The position numbers and the translations under genes were made by a program. Below, one piece after another: positions 1-6,933 of a DNA stretch of 9,535 bases. Location: the NCBI GenBank assembly GCA_017934845.1, contig JAGBIR010000207.1, positions 1-9,535 on the forward strand, given 5' to 3'. Under the pieces are notes generated by a model that saw only the letters and a program-made list of their open reading frames with translations, ran no database searches and was not told the DNA's origin. Position 1 is the first letter of the stretch, and each line of letters starts with the position of its first letter. This DNA is from Alistipes sp. Its GTDB lineage: Bacteria > Bacteroidota > Bacteroidia > Bacteroidales > Rikenellaceae.

Positions 1-2
1 AG

Positions 3-1253
3 GTAGGCAAGAAAACCGACTGTTTTGTCCGTTTCTCAACCGTGGCGGGTGAGCGTGGTGCTGCCGACGCCGAGCGCGATATTCGCGGCTTTGCGATGAA
101 GTTTTATACCGACACAGGCAACTGGGATTTGGTGGGTAACAACACGCCCGTATTCTTTCTGCGCGACCCCTTGAAGTTTCCCGACCTCAATCATGCCATC
201 AAGCGAGACCCTCGCACGGGTATGCGTTCGGCAAACAGCAACTGGGATTTTTGGACTCTGCTGCCCGAGGCTCTGCATCAGGTGACTATCACGATGTCAC
301 CGCGTGGTATTCCCGCGTCGTTCCGCCATATGCACGGCTTTGGCAGTCACACATATAGCTTTATCAATGCCGACAACCGCCGCACTTGGGTTAAATTTCA
401 CTTGCGCACATTACAGGGCATTAAAAATATAACCGACGCCGAGGCGGAGGCTGTAATTGCAAAGGACCGGGAGTCGCACCAGCGCGATTTGTTCGAGGCA
501 ATAGAGCGTGGCGACTACCCTCGTTGGCTGATGCAGGTGCAGCTGATGAGCGAGGAGGAGGCACGCGAGTACCACATCAATCCCTTCGATCTAACGAAGG
601 TGTGGTATCACGGCGATTTTCCGCTGCACGATGTTGGTATTCTGGAGCTTAACCGCAACCCCGAAAACTTCTTTGCCGAGACCGAGCAGGCGGCTTTTAA
701 TCCGATGAACATCATCGACGGCATAGGCTTTTCGCCCGACAAGATGTTGCAGGGACGATTGTTTTCGTATGGCGACGCACAACGCTACCGCTTGGGAGTA
801 AATCATCACCTGATACCCATAAACAAGCCGCGCTGCCCTTATCATTCGTATCATCGCGACGGTCAGATGCGAACCGACGACAACGCAGGGCGCACAATCT
901 CGTATGAGCCAAATAGTTATGGCGAGTGGCACGACCAGCCACACCTCAAAGAGCCGCCTTTATCGGTTACGGGTGAGGTTTATAACTACGACGAGCGCGA
1001 ACTCGATAGCGACTACTTCACGCAGCCGGGCAAGTTGTGGCGACTAATGACAGCCGACGACCAACGAGCCACTTGCGAGAATACCGCTCGCGCAATGGCC
1101 GATGCCGAACTCTTTATCAAGCAGCGACACATCCGCAACTGCCACCGCGCCGACCCAACCTACGGCGAGGGCGTAGCCAAGGCCTTGGGTCTTTCGCTCG
1201 CCGAGGCACTAACGGCCGCCGACCCCGCGCATCCAAAGTGGGATTGGAGGTAA
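3..1253 (+). CDS. katA: Catalase, 5'-truncated by window edge
   Basis: Haem catalase that splits hydrogen peroxide into water and oxygen in the cytoplasm. The frame is open from base 3, so the gene begins outside the window; the GTG at 42 is an internal valine codon and not a start. About 416 residues are visible, against roughly 480 for a small-subunit catalase, so the distal-His region is missing. In the visible part, the opening residues are the conserved [13 protein letters not shown] stretch. The distal-pocket asparagine lies in VGNNTP (about residues 44-49 of the visible part). The SPRGIP and [11 protein letters not shown] core follows. The proximal haem-ligand tyrosine is in [14 protein letters not shown] (Tyr near visible residue 256). 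Small-subunit catalases usually bind NADPH, but no residue proving that is claimed here. The last 29 codons are duplicated at 4075-4161. The gene converges on the hydrolase gene with a hairpin between them. The family is certain; the symbol is by convention. Confidence 0.96.
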   Translation, partial: VGKKTDCFVRFSTVAGERGAADAERDIRGFAMKFYTDTGNWDLVGNNTPVFFLRDPLKFPDLNHAIKRDPRTGMRSANSNWDFWTLLPEALHQVTITMSPRGIPASFRHMHGFGSHTYSFINADNRRTWVKFHLRTLQGIKNITDAEAEAVIAKDRESHQRDLFEAIERGDYPRWLMQVQLMSEEEAREYHINPFDLTKVWYHGDFPLHDVGILELNRNPENFFAETEQAAFNPMNIIDGIGFSPDKMLQGRLFSYGDAQRYRLGVNHHLIPINKPRCPYHSYHRDGQMRTDDNAGRTISYEPNSYGEWHDQPHLKEPPLSVTGEVYNYDERELDSDYFTQPGKLWRLMTADDQRATCENTARAMADAELFIKQRHIRNCHRADPTYGEGVAKALGLSLAEALTAADPAHPKWDWR

Positions 1254-1259
1254 AACAGC
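1165..1259 (+). repeat. Direct repeat copy 1: catalase 3' end
   Basis: Ungapped 95-bp direct repeat whose partner lies at 4073-4167, exactly 2908 bp downstream. It runs through the last 29 codons plus the stop of catalase and eight bases beyond. There are six mismatches by eye (1169, 1190, 1191, 1193, 1209 and 1250 in this copy), and all are silent in the catalase frame. This copy belongs to the intact reading frame. Confidence 0.95.
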
Positions 1260-1269
1260 GATTAACAAT

Positions 1270-1301
1270 AATGGCGGCCACTCATTTGAGCAGTCGCCAT
1301 T
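1270..1301 (-). terminator. Hairpin terminator, family copy A
   Basis: Inverted repeat AATGGCG (1270-1276) with CGCCATT (1295-1301). The stem extends inward by a G-T and a C-G pair, two mismatches, and then CTCA/TGAG around a TT loop. It sits between the convergent catalase and hydrolase genes and may stop both. In the minus direction it is followed by a modest T-rich tract. A closely related hairpin follows the membrane-protein gene at 2816-2845, with conserved flanks (TAACAAT on one side, TTGGTATT on the other). Confidence 0.7.
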
Positions 1302-1318
1302 ACTGTTTGGTATTTCGA

Positions 1319-2695
1319 TTATAAAGCCTTTATCCAATTCGCAATATCTTTCAACACCTCTTCTGATATAGTCTCTTCTATCGTGCCATAGTTGAGTGCG
1401 GTAGTTGGAGTGCAATGTTGAAAAAGGTGATTCAAGTTATCATACTCTTTAATTACACTCTTCTTATTCTTTGGCAAATTCGCCTTGATGACAGGCACAT
1501 TGTCAGAACTTAGCACTTGTAAATCAAGTGTGCCATTTAACGCCATTACGGGACATTTTATCTTGCTAATAGCTTTTACAGGGTCATATCCCAAGAACCA
1601 TGTGAGCCATTCTCCTCCGAAGGTTATGCACTTTGCGAGGTTTGACTTAAAGTTATCCGGCAATGTCAATTGGTTTGTTTGGCATAGTGTTTCAATGTAC
1701 TCTGACTTGTCAGGAATCTCTTTGCCGTTAATCCTATCTGTATATACAATCCTCAATGCCACAGCATAGTCCTCAATTATTTCTTGAGGTACCCCCTGAA
1801 GTTGCATTACAGCTCCATTTTGACCTACAATTACATCTATACCCGTAGCAGCGGCACCAGCCAGTGATATTATAAAATCTACGCTCTTATTTGCGCCCAT
1901 CATAAATGCGATAGTGCCACCTTCACTATGCCCCAAAACACCAACCTCGCCAAATTTTTTCAGGCTGCGCAGATACGCTATTCCGGCTTCGGCATCTGCG
2001 AGGTTATTCTCTGTTGTAGTATTCTTTGTCGGGCCTGTCGATTTGCCGACTCCTCTATCGTCGTATCTAAGTGATGCAATTCCATTTTTGGCAAGAAAAT
2101 CTGCAATAACCAGGAAAGGTTTGTGGTCATAAATCTCCTCATCGCGATTCTGTCCACCACTGCCCGTAACCATCAAGACGACAGGAACAGAGCACTTCTT
2201 ATAATTCTCGAAATTTACCGGATAAGTCAATGTACCGGAGAGTTTAGCACCTTCGGCCTCATTTATGAACACTACCTCCTCGGTCGTATATGAAAATGGT
2301 GCTGTCGGCGTCTGGGGTCTAACAGGTTTATACTCTCCTCTTTCAAGTGTTAGTGGGAGTTTTAGACCTCCTTGTGAGAATGTTCCAACAAGTTTCTCTT
2401 CTACCAGCTCTGCTTCATACGATGCGCCAATAGCAGGTACCACGACTGATATTTTCTCATCCGTAAGAATGTTTTTGTGGCAACCAATACCCTTGACACC
2501 TTGGTCCGGACTATCAAGAGTACAAACTACATAACCGTCAGACTGCACAATATTGAGTCCTATATTAAGTCCCTTTGACCCGAAAGAGAGTTTACCAATC
2601 CAGGAACCTACCAGAGTTGTGGTATTATTGACCCCTTGAGCAAGCACAATCCAAGAGCTTAAAATAAAAATCATTGAAAGGATAAAGCGTCTCAT
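1319..2695 (-). CDS. Secreted alpha/beta-hydrolase (serine esterase/peptidase-like)
   Basis: Probable exported serine hydrolase of the alpha/beta-hydrolase fold; the substrate is unknown. From the ATG at 2695 the protein has 458 residues. It begins with a signal peptide (MRRFILSMIF, then a hydrophobic run ending near VLAQG). A beta-rich N-terminal region follows (about 25-130), resembling the leader domain found in many Bacteroidota hydrolases. The catalytic domain covers about 145-458. The nucleophile is Ser257 in GHSEGG, the acid is probably Asp391 in NGTLDL, and the base is probably His423 in NLNHLF. The oxyanion-hole region is near VTGSGGQ. An alternative ATG at 2719 adds eight residues; 2695 was chosen because it gives the more typical signal peptide. 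Neither start has a clear ribosome-binding site. The gene has its own -7 box at 2757-2764 and a hairpin after its stop. It lies in the AT-richer block between the two catalase 3' ends. Confidence 0.9.
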   Translation of the reverse strand: MRRFILSMIFILSSWIVLAQGVNNTTTLVGSWIGKLSFGSKGLNIGLNIVQSDGYVVCTLDSPDQGVKGIGCHKNILTDEKISVVVPAIGASYEAELVEEKLVGTFSQGGLKLPLTLERGEYKPVRPQTPTAPFSYTTEEVVFINEAEGAKLSGTLTYPVNFENYKKCSVPVVLMVTGSGGQNRDEEIYDHKPFLVIADFLAKNGIASLRYDDRGVGKSTGPTKNTTTENNLADAEAGIAYLRSLKKFGEVGVLGHSEGGTIAFMMGANKSVDFIISLAGAAATGIDVIVGQNGAVMQLQGVPQEIIEDYAVALRIVYTDRINGKEIPDKSEYIETLCQTNQLTLPDNFKSNLAKCITFGGEWLTWFLGYDPVKAISKIKCPVMALNGTLDLQVLSSDNVPVIKANLPKNKKSVIKEYDNLNHLFQHCTPTTALNYGTIEETISEEVLKDIANWIKAL

Positions 2696-2756
2696 ATCTC
2701 GATAAATTGTTAGTAACATTGTGCCATTGGAGTTATCTTAAACAGCACATAATATA

Positions 2757-2764
2757 CAAAGATA
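2757..2764 (-). promoter_or_regulatory. Bacteroidota -7 promoter box for the hydrolase gene
   Basis: On the minus strand this reads TATCTTTG, a full match to the TAnnTTTG consensus of the primary sigma factor in this phylum. A -33 TTTG at the expected distance is not evident; the sequence there reads TTCC. Transcription would start near 2750, giving a leader of about 30 to 55 nt depending on the start codon. Confidence 0.5.
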
Positions 2765-2815
2765 TAGAAAATATCCCGAAATATGGAAGATAGAGTCGCA
2801 TAATTGTATAACAAT

Positions 2816-2845
2816 GTGGCGACCACCCATTTGAGCAGTCGCCAC
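2816..2845 (-). terminator. Hairpin terminator, family copy B
   Basis: Inverted repeat GTGGCGA (2816-2822) with TCGCCAC (2839-2845), lying 28 bp past the stop of the membrane-protein gene on the minus strand. It is a close relative of the hairpin at 1270-1301, sharing the loop sequence CATTTGAGCAGTCGCCA. The outer pair A-T of copy A (1271/1300) is G-C here (2816/2845), and the wobble pair G-T (1277/1294) is A-T here (2822/2839). The structure is therefore kept while the sequence changes. The T-tract after it is weak, so it could also be an RNA-stability or processing hairpin. Confidence 0.65.
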
Positions 2846-2872
2846 TTATTGGTATTATTGAAAATACTCGTT

Positions 2873-3451
2873 TTACACTTTGCCAAACTCGCGTAATTCG
2901 ACCAACCCATCTTCAATATCCTTCAATAAGCGATTGTGGCGTTTTGTTTGGTGCACTCCGAACGCGACAGCAGCAACCAAGGCAGCCACTAATGCCATAA
3001 CAGCACTCGCGGTGAAAGCCTGTTCTATGGCGTACACTACACCTATCACCATAATAGCTACGACACCACCAAATCGCTGATTCAGGCTATACACACGCTT
3101 GTAGATTAGCACATTCTGTGTCATTTGCTCTACACTGCAATAGCTATGCTCAAAACCGGATAGAAGCTTTAGCATATAGCTTGTTACTGCTATCGACGCA
3201 AGGAGTACTATCTCAATGATAATTGCACTGCTCATTTGAATAATCTCTGTGCGAGCCTGGAATGGCAAAGCTGCAGCTGCCAAGAGTACTAACACCGAGA
3301 GCGTGAACTTGTGGTCACGCGCAATCTTTTCATAGTTTGTTCGATTGCGAGTCGATATCATTTCGTGTACGATTCGAGTGTTAATCGTGTTATTCTTTTC
3401 GAGTTGAACACTTAATTTATTCCAACCCAATTTCATCTGTTCGAGATCCAT
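2873..3451 (-). CDS. Four-helix membrane protein paired with sigma factor
   Basis: Function unknown; 192 residues. The N-terminus (1-46) is hydrophilic and probably helical, with the pattern MKLGWNKLSVQLEKNNTINTRI. Four hydrophobic segments follow, at about 48-64, 74-95, 128-145 and 148-167, and then a charged C-terminal tail (168-192). It begins 13 bp after the stop of the sigma-factor gene on the same strand, so the two are almost certainly cotranscribed. That arrangement is typical of a sigma factor with its membrane-bound regulator, so an anti-sigma role is a reasonable guess. No zinc-binding anti-sigma motif or FecR-like domain is visible, so the role is inference from position only. The hairpin at 2816-2845 probably ends the transcript. 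Confidence 0.8.
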   Translation of the reverse strand: MDLEQMKLGWNKLSVQLEKNNTINTRIVHEMISTRNRTNYEKIARDHKFTLSVLVLLAAAALPFQARTEIIQMSSAIIIEIVLLASIAVTSYMLKLLSGFEHSYCSVEQMTQNVLIYKRVYSLNQRFGGVVAIMVIGVVYAIEQAFTASAVMALVAALVAAVAFGVHQTKRHNRLLKDIEDGLVELREFGKV

Positions 3452-3464
3452 AGTGTTTTTAATT

Positions 3465-3959
3465 TTATTGGTTCGACATCTTTTTTAACTTACCCTTTGT
3501 GCGATGAAGCAACACTGCAACATTGGCTTTGGAAATACCGAGAATCTCTGCGATTTCCGAATAACTACGATCTTCCAGCCATAACAAAATTAGCGCGCGT
3601 TCCAACTTGCCCAAGCGGTTAATCATAGTGTAGAGCTCTTGCAGATAATAACTCCTATCGCCATCCGTTTCTAATTCCGACCGTAAATCGAATGGTAACG
3701 CTGTCGTCTGAGGCCTCGATGACGCTTGTCGCATATACGATATACAGGTATTCATAGCTACGCGATAGATCCAGGTTGAAAGTCTGCTTTCTCCACGAAA
3801 ACGGGGATAGGCGCGCCACAAATTGAGCAGTGTCTCTTGCGAGAGCTCCTCAATGGTGTATTCATCCGTAGTGTAGATGTAGCATACCTTGAAGATTATC
3901 TGACGATTTTCGATAATCATCTGTGTAAACTCTTTCTCCAAATCCTGTTGTTGCTTCAT
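3465..3959 (-). CDS. RNA polymerase sigma-70-like factor, ECF type
   Basis: Alternative sigma factor of the two-domain (ECF) group that directs RNA polymerase to a small set of promoters; 164 residues, the normal length. The sigma2 region covers about 20-82. It includes the core-binding stretch ELSQETLLNLWRAYPRF and the -10-recognition helix RLSTWIYRVAMNTCISYMR. A linker of about 25 residues separates it from sigma4 (about 105-160), whose helix-turn-helix is in SYSEIAEILGISKANVAVLL. The start ATG at 3959 is followed by MKQQQDLEKEF. It is first in a two-gene unit with the membrane protein. A likely promoter lies at 3987-4018. Its targets cannot be read from the window; nearby candidates are its own promoter and the hydrolase gene. 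It lies in the AT-richer block inserted at the catalase end. Confidence 0.93.
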   Translation of the reverse strand: MKQQQDLEKEFTQMIIENRQIIFKVCYIYTTDEYTIEELSQETLLNLWRAYPRFRGESRLSTWIYRVAMNTCISYMRQASSRPQTTALPFDLRSELETDGDRSYYLQELYTMINRLGKLERALILLWLEDRSYSEIAEILGISKANVAVLLHRTKGKLKKMSNQ

Positions 3960-3986
3960 TGTTTCATCGTTTGCTTCATTAGTCGC

Positions 3987-4018
3987 TAAATGTACGAAAT
4001 AATTACAAACACACTAAA
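3987..4018 (-). promoter_or_regulatory. Putative promoter of the sigma-factor unit
   Basis: On the minus strand, TTTA (4018-4015), 20 nt, then TACATTTA (3994-3987). This is one base off TTTG and one base off TAnnTTTG, at the usual spacing. The leader to the ATG at 3959 would be about 20-25 nt. The off-consensus bases leave open that another sigma factor, perhaps the gene's own product, uses it. Confidence 0.4.
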
Positions 4019-4072
4019 TTTTTCAGTTGAATTTCTATACATCGACAACTTTCTCGGTGGCCAACACTACAC

Positions 4073-4167
4073 GCGAAGGCGTAGCCAAGGCCTTGGGCTT
4101 GTCGCTCGCCGAGGCATTAACGGCCGCCGACCCCGCGCATCCAAAGTGGGATTGGAGATAAAACAGC
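4073..4167 (+). pseudogene. Catalase 3' remnant (direct repeat copy 2)
   Basis: Second copy of the catalase end. From Glu (GAA at 4075) to the stop TAA at 4159-4161 it encodes the same 29 residues as the intact gene, ending HPKWDWR. Six nucleotides differ from copy 1 and all six changes are silent: GAG/GAA, GGT/GGC, CTT/TTG (two changes), CTA/TTA and AGG/AGA. The frame is open upstream only to a stop at 4015-4017 and has no ATG, so this is a fragment. A weak, gapped resemblance continues left to about 4061. It is followed directly by the hairpin 4167-4198, so this may be the original resident end of the catalase locus with its native terminator, and the copy at 1165 the arriving or hybrid one. 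Confidence 0.92.
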
Positions 4168-4198
4168 AAAGGGACCGCCCTGTGAGGTAGTCCCTTTG
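4167..4198. terminator. Hairpin terminator between catalase remnant and flavoreductase gene
   Basis: Perfect 9-bp inverted repeat: CAAAGGGAC (4167-4175) and GTCCCTTTG (4190-4198) around a 14-nt loop. It stands between the plus-strand catalase remnant and the convergent minus-strand operon, so it could serve both. Reading minus, a T-containing tract (CTGTTTTATC) follows. Its position right after the remnant's stop suggests it was the terminator of the ancestral catalase gene. Confidence 0.7.
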
Positions 4199-4216
4199 TA
4201 ATGGTTATTGAGTAAT

Positions 4217-4774
4217 TTATTTCAACTTCTTGCCGTCGGAGAAAGCGTTGCCGACCACCTCACCAAGTTCGATGTAATGGTGGTTAATAGGGTCGTAGGT
4301 TATGGGACGCAGCTTGCGGTAATCCACTTTGCCCTCGGTGAGGATTTTTTCGTCGGCACTCACATTTACGATGCGACCAACAAGATGGTTGCTCTCCTTA
4401 TCGTACGACACCAACTCGCACTCCAAAGTAAAAGGCAACTCCTTGATAATGGGCGCATTGACCATCTCAGAGCGCACTGCCGTAAAGCCCGCCTTGGCAA
4501 ATTTATCAGGCTCTTTATTGCCCGAAACGATACCCACATAATCGCACGCCACGAGTTGCTCGGCCGTAGCCATACTCACAGTAAAGGCTCGCGTCGCAAG
4601 GATGTTTTTCGTGGTTTTATGCCCCTCCGAGAGGCAAATGCCGATATGGTCATCGGTAAAGACCCCACCCCACGCAGCATTCATCGCATTGGGCTTACAG
4701 TCGGCATCATAGGCCGCAACAATCAGCACCGGCATCGGATAGAGCCAGCTCTTCGCTCCAAAATTCTTATGCAT
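4217..4774 (-). CDS. Flavin reductase-like FMN-binding split-barrel protein
   Basis: Predicted cytoplasmic FMN-binding oxidoreductase of the flavin reductase-like / DIM6-NTAB group; 185 residues, normal for the family. The N-terminus carries the typical PMPVLIVAAYD strand, then NAMNAAWGGVFTDD (about 29-42), where this family binds the flavin phosphate. HKTTKNILATRAFTVSMAT (about 52-70) follows, and later KELPFTLECELVS and DPINHHYIELGE near the end. It is last in a three-gene minus-strand operon, 6 bp after the stop of the RibD-like gene. The natural electron acceptor is unknown; the neighbours suggest a flavin- or pterin-linked redox task. The start ATG at 4774 agrees with the domain beginning and with tight gene packing. 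Confidence 0.9.
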   Translation of the reverse strand: MHKNFGAKSWLYPMPVLIVAAYDADCKPNAMNAAWGGVFTDDHIGICLSEGHKTTKNILATRAFTVSMATAEQLVACDYVGIVSGNKEPDKFAKAGFTAVRSEMVNAPIIKELPFTLECELVSYDKESNHLVGRIVNVSADEKILTEGKVDYRKLRPITYDPINHHYIELGEVVGNAFSDGKKLK

Positions 4775-4780
4775 AACTAT

Positions 4781-5458
4781 TTAATTCTTAAATTTATACC
4801 TCATCCACACCGTTTCGCCCATCTGCTGAACACTCTGAAGGCGCAACCGGGTTGCAGGGCGATTTTTGTCGGCTATACCATCGAAAACAGCCGCCATCCC
4901 TGCGCGGCCATCGATACCCGGGGCGACCATAAAGCTCACCTCGTCGAGCAGGCCCGCCTCCAAGAATGCGCCATTGATATGTCCGCCGCCCGTAACCGCC
5001 AATCGCTCAACCTTAAACTCCTCGGCAAGCAGTTCCATAGCGCGCGCAAGATTTATGCCGTTTTTGCCCGTTGCAATCCACGAAATACCCTGCTCCGAGA
5101 GGCGGTCGTGGTAGGCCTTCGGGCAATGTTCGTCGGTGATTATGAGCAGAGCCTGCCCATCAAACTCCGTTTCGCCCCATTGCAGCTTACCGTGGGTGTC
5201 GATTCCCACGCAGTAGGCATCCGCCTGACGAGCAACATGAAAAGCCTCGTGGCCGATTGGCGCAGGGTCCTCCGCAACAAAAGGCTCCGAAAGGGCGTAG
5301 TGCATCTGCATAGTCACGCGCCCCATCAACATCGACTCACACTCGAGCGCATCCAACGCCTCGTAATATTCGTTGCCGCCCTCAATCTGCTCGGTCATAT
5401 CGCAATCAATGCGACCATCCACCGAGGCAATCATATGACAAATTATGTAAGGTTTCAT
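4781..5458 (-). CDS. RibD C-terminal / dihydrofolate-reductase-fold reductase
   Basis: Probable NADPH-dependent reductase of the RibD C-terminal (DHFR-like) family; 225 residues as a stand-alone domain without the RibD deaminase half. The N-terminus PYIICHMIASVDGRID matches the family's opening strand with its S-x-D-G motif. MLMGRVTMQ (about 43-51) matches the nucleotide-binding G-R-x-T element. VTGGGHINGAFLEAGLLDEV (about 155-174) is the glycine-rich turn and following helix, followed by MVAPGIDG. Stand-alone members are often called riboflavin-biosynthesis-like, but most are not proven to make riboflavin, so ribD is not assigned. It lies between the DUF169-like and flavoreductase genes with gaps of 7 and 6 bp, implying one transcript. 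Confidence 0.9.
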   Translation of the reverse strand: MKPYIICHMIASVDGRIDCDMTEQIEGGNEYYEALDALECESMLMGRVTMQMHYALSEPFVAEDPAPIGHEAFHVARQADAYCVGIDTHGKLQWGETEFDGQALLIITDEHCPKAYHDRLSEQGISWIATGKNGINLARAMELLAEEFKVERLAVTGGGHINGAFLEAGLLDEVSFMVAPGIDGRAGMAAVFDGIADKNRPATRLRLQSVQQMGETVWMRYKFKN

Positions 5459-5465
5459 ATATCGT

Positions 5466-6194
5466 TTATTTTATCTCACCATTAATTCTTCGTCGAACAA
5501 CCGAAAAAGCCTTCTGATAGAGTGCCGAGTCGGGCATCGTCGCGAGCATCTCCCTAAAGCGGCTCATAGGTACAGCGAATGTCAATTCATTCTTCGGGAC
5601 AAGTGGGCGTGCCGAGGGGTCGAACATACCCAGAAAACAGCGACGGCCGCCCTTGCGATTCTCGGTCGTAGCAAACGCAACGACCGCAGCACAGCCCGAA
5701 GCGAACTTCGTCGTAACGGCATCTTCGGCATCGTTATCGTAGAAAGCCCAAGTGCATAATCCCGACAAAATATCGGGCGTAGCGAAGAATACAACCGCCT
5801 CAACACCATCCCAACTCTCCAGCAGATCGACACGCACAAAGTTAAGATATGGTTTGTCGGTAAGCTCGATTTCAAGGCTCTCGACATAGCCCCGCACCTG
5901 CTCGGGTGTGCGCTTATAATGCTCTACCTCGGACACAAACAGCGGCACTCGCTCAGGCATAGGATGAAAAGCTGTATAGAGCCCACCGCCACCGCACTGC
6001 ACATTTTCGGCTGTGAGCGAGAGCGCATTACCATCACACACTTTGCGAATTGCACCAATCATACATCGTGGCACACGGCTCTCGGGGTTTACTGCCATAT
6101 CGCCATACCAAAATGCGATAGGCAACGGGGCTGCCTCGCCAAACGCCTCGCGAAACTTTAGGATAAACTCTTGCGGTGTCATAATATTAGGCAT
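5466..6194 (-). CDS. DUF169-family-like protein
   Basis: Cytoplasmic protein of unknown role; 242 residues. The pattern fits my recollection of the DUF169 family (COG2043): LPIAFWYGD near 24-32, a conserved cysteine in RCMIGAIRK (Cys44), and Cys67 before a run of four glycines (VQCGGGG). A later central Cys168 lies in KFASGCAAVVAFAT. The cysteines could bind a metal or cluster, but this is inference. First gene of a three-gene operon, 7 bp before the RibD-like gene. The ATG at 6194 is used here. A second ATG at 6182 (MTPQEF) is possible, and a -7 box only 11 bp upstream of 6194 would leave almost no leader for the first ATG. No signal peptide or membrane segment is seen. Confidence 0.82.
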   Translation of the reverse strand: MPNIMTPQEFILKFREAFGEAAPLPIAFWYGDMAVNPESRVPRCMIGAIRKVCDGNALSLTAENVQCGGGGLYTAFHPMPERVPLFVSEVEHYKRTPEQVRGYVESLEIELTDKPYLNFVRVDLLESWDGVEAVVFFATPDILSGLCTWAFYDNDAEDAVTTKFASGCAAVVAFATTENRKGGRRCFLGMFDPSARPLVPKNELTFAVPMSRFREMLATMPDSALYQKAFSVVRRRINGEIK

Positions 6195-6205
6195 TAGTCT
6201 TTCTA

Positions 6206-6213
6206 CAAAGTTA
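6206..6213 (-). promoter_or_regulatory. -7 promoter box for the three-gene redox operon
   Basis: Minus strand TAACTTTG, a full match to TAnnTTTG. A TTTG lies 15 nt upstream (6232-6229), shorter than the usual 19-21, so the -33 element is uncertain. Transcription would begin near 6200, making the message almost leaderless for the ATG at 6194 and giving about 18 nt for the ATG at 6182. Confidence 0.5.
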
Positions 6214-6320
6214 AATATAATTCAAAAACAAACGAGAGAAAAGATTAAAAATTTTCCCTCGCCATAACTACGCCTGTCGCTATAATCGCCGCAATATTTT
6301 TGATCCAACACTCCTCTAAC

Positions 6321-6725
6321 CTACTGCCGGCTATTCTTCAAGAACTTTATTGCCGAGAGAATCAGCATAGGGCCCAAGCCGGAATAGAACGACGCGATAA
6401 ATTGCAATGGCACAGCTGGTATATACTTCAACGCAAGGCCCAATCCCATCATAAACATCAGCAACAGCCATCCGCGCAACGAGAATGTCTGCCACAATGG
6501 AGCTACTGCCGAAAGTGAAGCTATACGAGCAGAATATCGCGCAACAACAGCTCGGAACATCACGTAGAACGCACCACCTACACACAATGTTATGACCAGC
6601 AGCCACCACATATCGCATAGTGGCATCAAGCCGTATGCTCGGATGCCCTTCAGGCTAATCATTACGCCCGGTATGCCCCATATCAAGGCTGCCGTCAGGT
6701 ATAGATATACTCGTTTTACCGCCAT
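6321..6725 (-). CDS. Small integral membrane protein, unknown function
   Basis: 134 residues with four likely membrane helices at about 5-25, 38-58, 84-102 and 108-128. Short basic loops and ends (MAVKRVYLY at the start, IKFLKNSRQ at the end) fit cytoplasmic termini. I do not recognise the family. It stands alone: 126 bp separate it from the DUF169-like gene downstream on the same strand, which has its own promoter box, and the next gene upstream is divergent. A good promoter at 6830-6861 gives a leader of roughly 100 nt, long for this phylum, which may hold a control element, though no clear structure was seen. Codon use and length support a real gene. Confidence 0.75.
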   Translation of the reverse strand: MAVKRVYLYLTAALIWGIPGVMISLKGIRAYGLMPLCDMWWLLVITLCVGGAFYVMFRAVVARYSARIASLSAVAPLWQTFSLRGWLLLMFMMGLGLALKYIPAVPLQFIASFYSGLGPMLILSAIKFLKNSRQ

Positions 6726-6829
6726 TAGTTAACGCTTTTAACACTATTTTGCAGCAAGATTCCGCTTTTTCATCCAACGGGGAATCACACTTTAGTTTTC
6801 CGCAATCGTAAAAACGGTCAATCCTATAT

Positions 6830-6861
6830 CAAAAGTAATAATTCCACAATTAACTACCAAA
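6830..6861 (-). promoter_or_regulatory. Bacteroidota-type promoter of the small membrane protein gene
   Basis: Minus strand TTTG (6861-6858), 20 nt, then TACTTTTG (6837-6830): full matches to both -33 and -7 consensus boxes with normal spacing. Transcription should begin near 6823, about 98 nt before the ATG at 6725. Confidence 0.6.
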
Positions 6862-6913
6862 TTTTTATAGCACACTATATCACCCAACCCCGAACGCATT
6901 AATCAAAAATTAT

Positions 6914-6921
6914 TAACTTTG
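6914..6921 (+). promoter_or_regulatory. -7 promoter box for the lipoprotein operon
   Basis: TAACTTTG on the plus strand, a full TAnnTTTG match. No TTTG at the -33 distance (bases near 6891 read CGAA). The predicted start of transcription, near 6928, lies only about 6-12 nt before the start codons at 6934 and 6940, so the transcript would have a very short leader. Confidence 0.5.
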
Positions 6922-6933
6922 CAAAAAGAATAT

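Noticed and set aside
42..44. GTG at 42 as catalase start
   Set aside because: The frame is open upstream to the window edge and encodes conserved catalase residues there.
1165..4167. Calling the direct repeats attL/attR of a defined integrative element
   Set aside because: No integrase, recombinase or transposase gene is present in the block, and 94% identity over 95 bp is not the usual short identical core. Kept as a hypothesis only.
3990..4190. 66-codon plus-strand frame across the catalase remnant
   Set aside because: It reads the remnant in a different frame from catalase. A similar out-of-frame reading occurs over copy 1 (1037-1324), so the shared peptide is a by-product of the DNA repeat.
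4208..5485. 425-codon open frame on the plus strand
   Set aside because: It lies wholly opposite two clearly recognisable reductase genes, and its product is rich in His, Arg and Leu without any family pattern. It is a shadow of the minus-strand codon bias.
6919..6933. TTG start giving a longer lipoprotein (MQKEY...)
   Set aside because: The TTG overlaps the TAACTTTG promoter box and would precede transcription start. The ATGs at 6934 or 6940 give a normal lipoprotein signal peptide.
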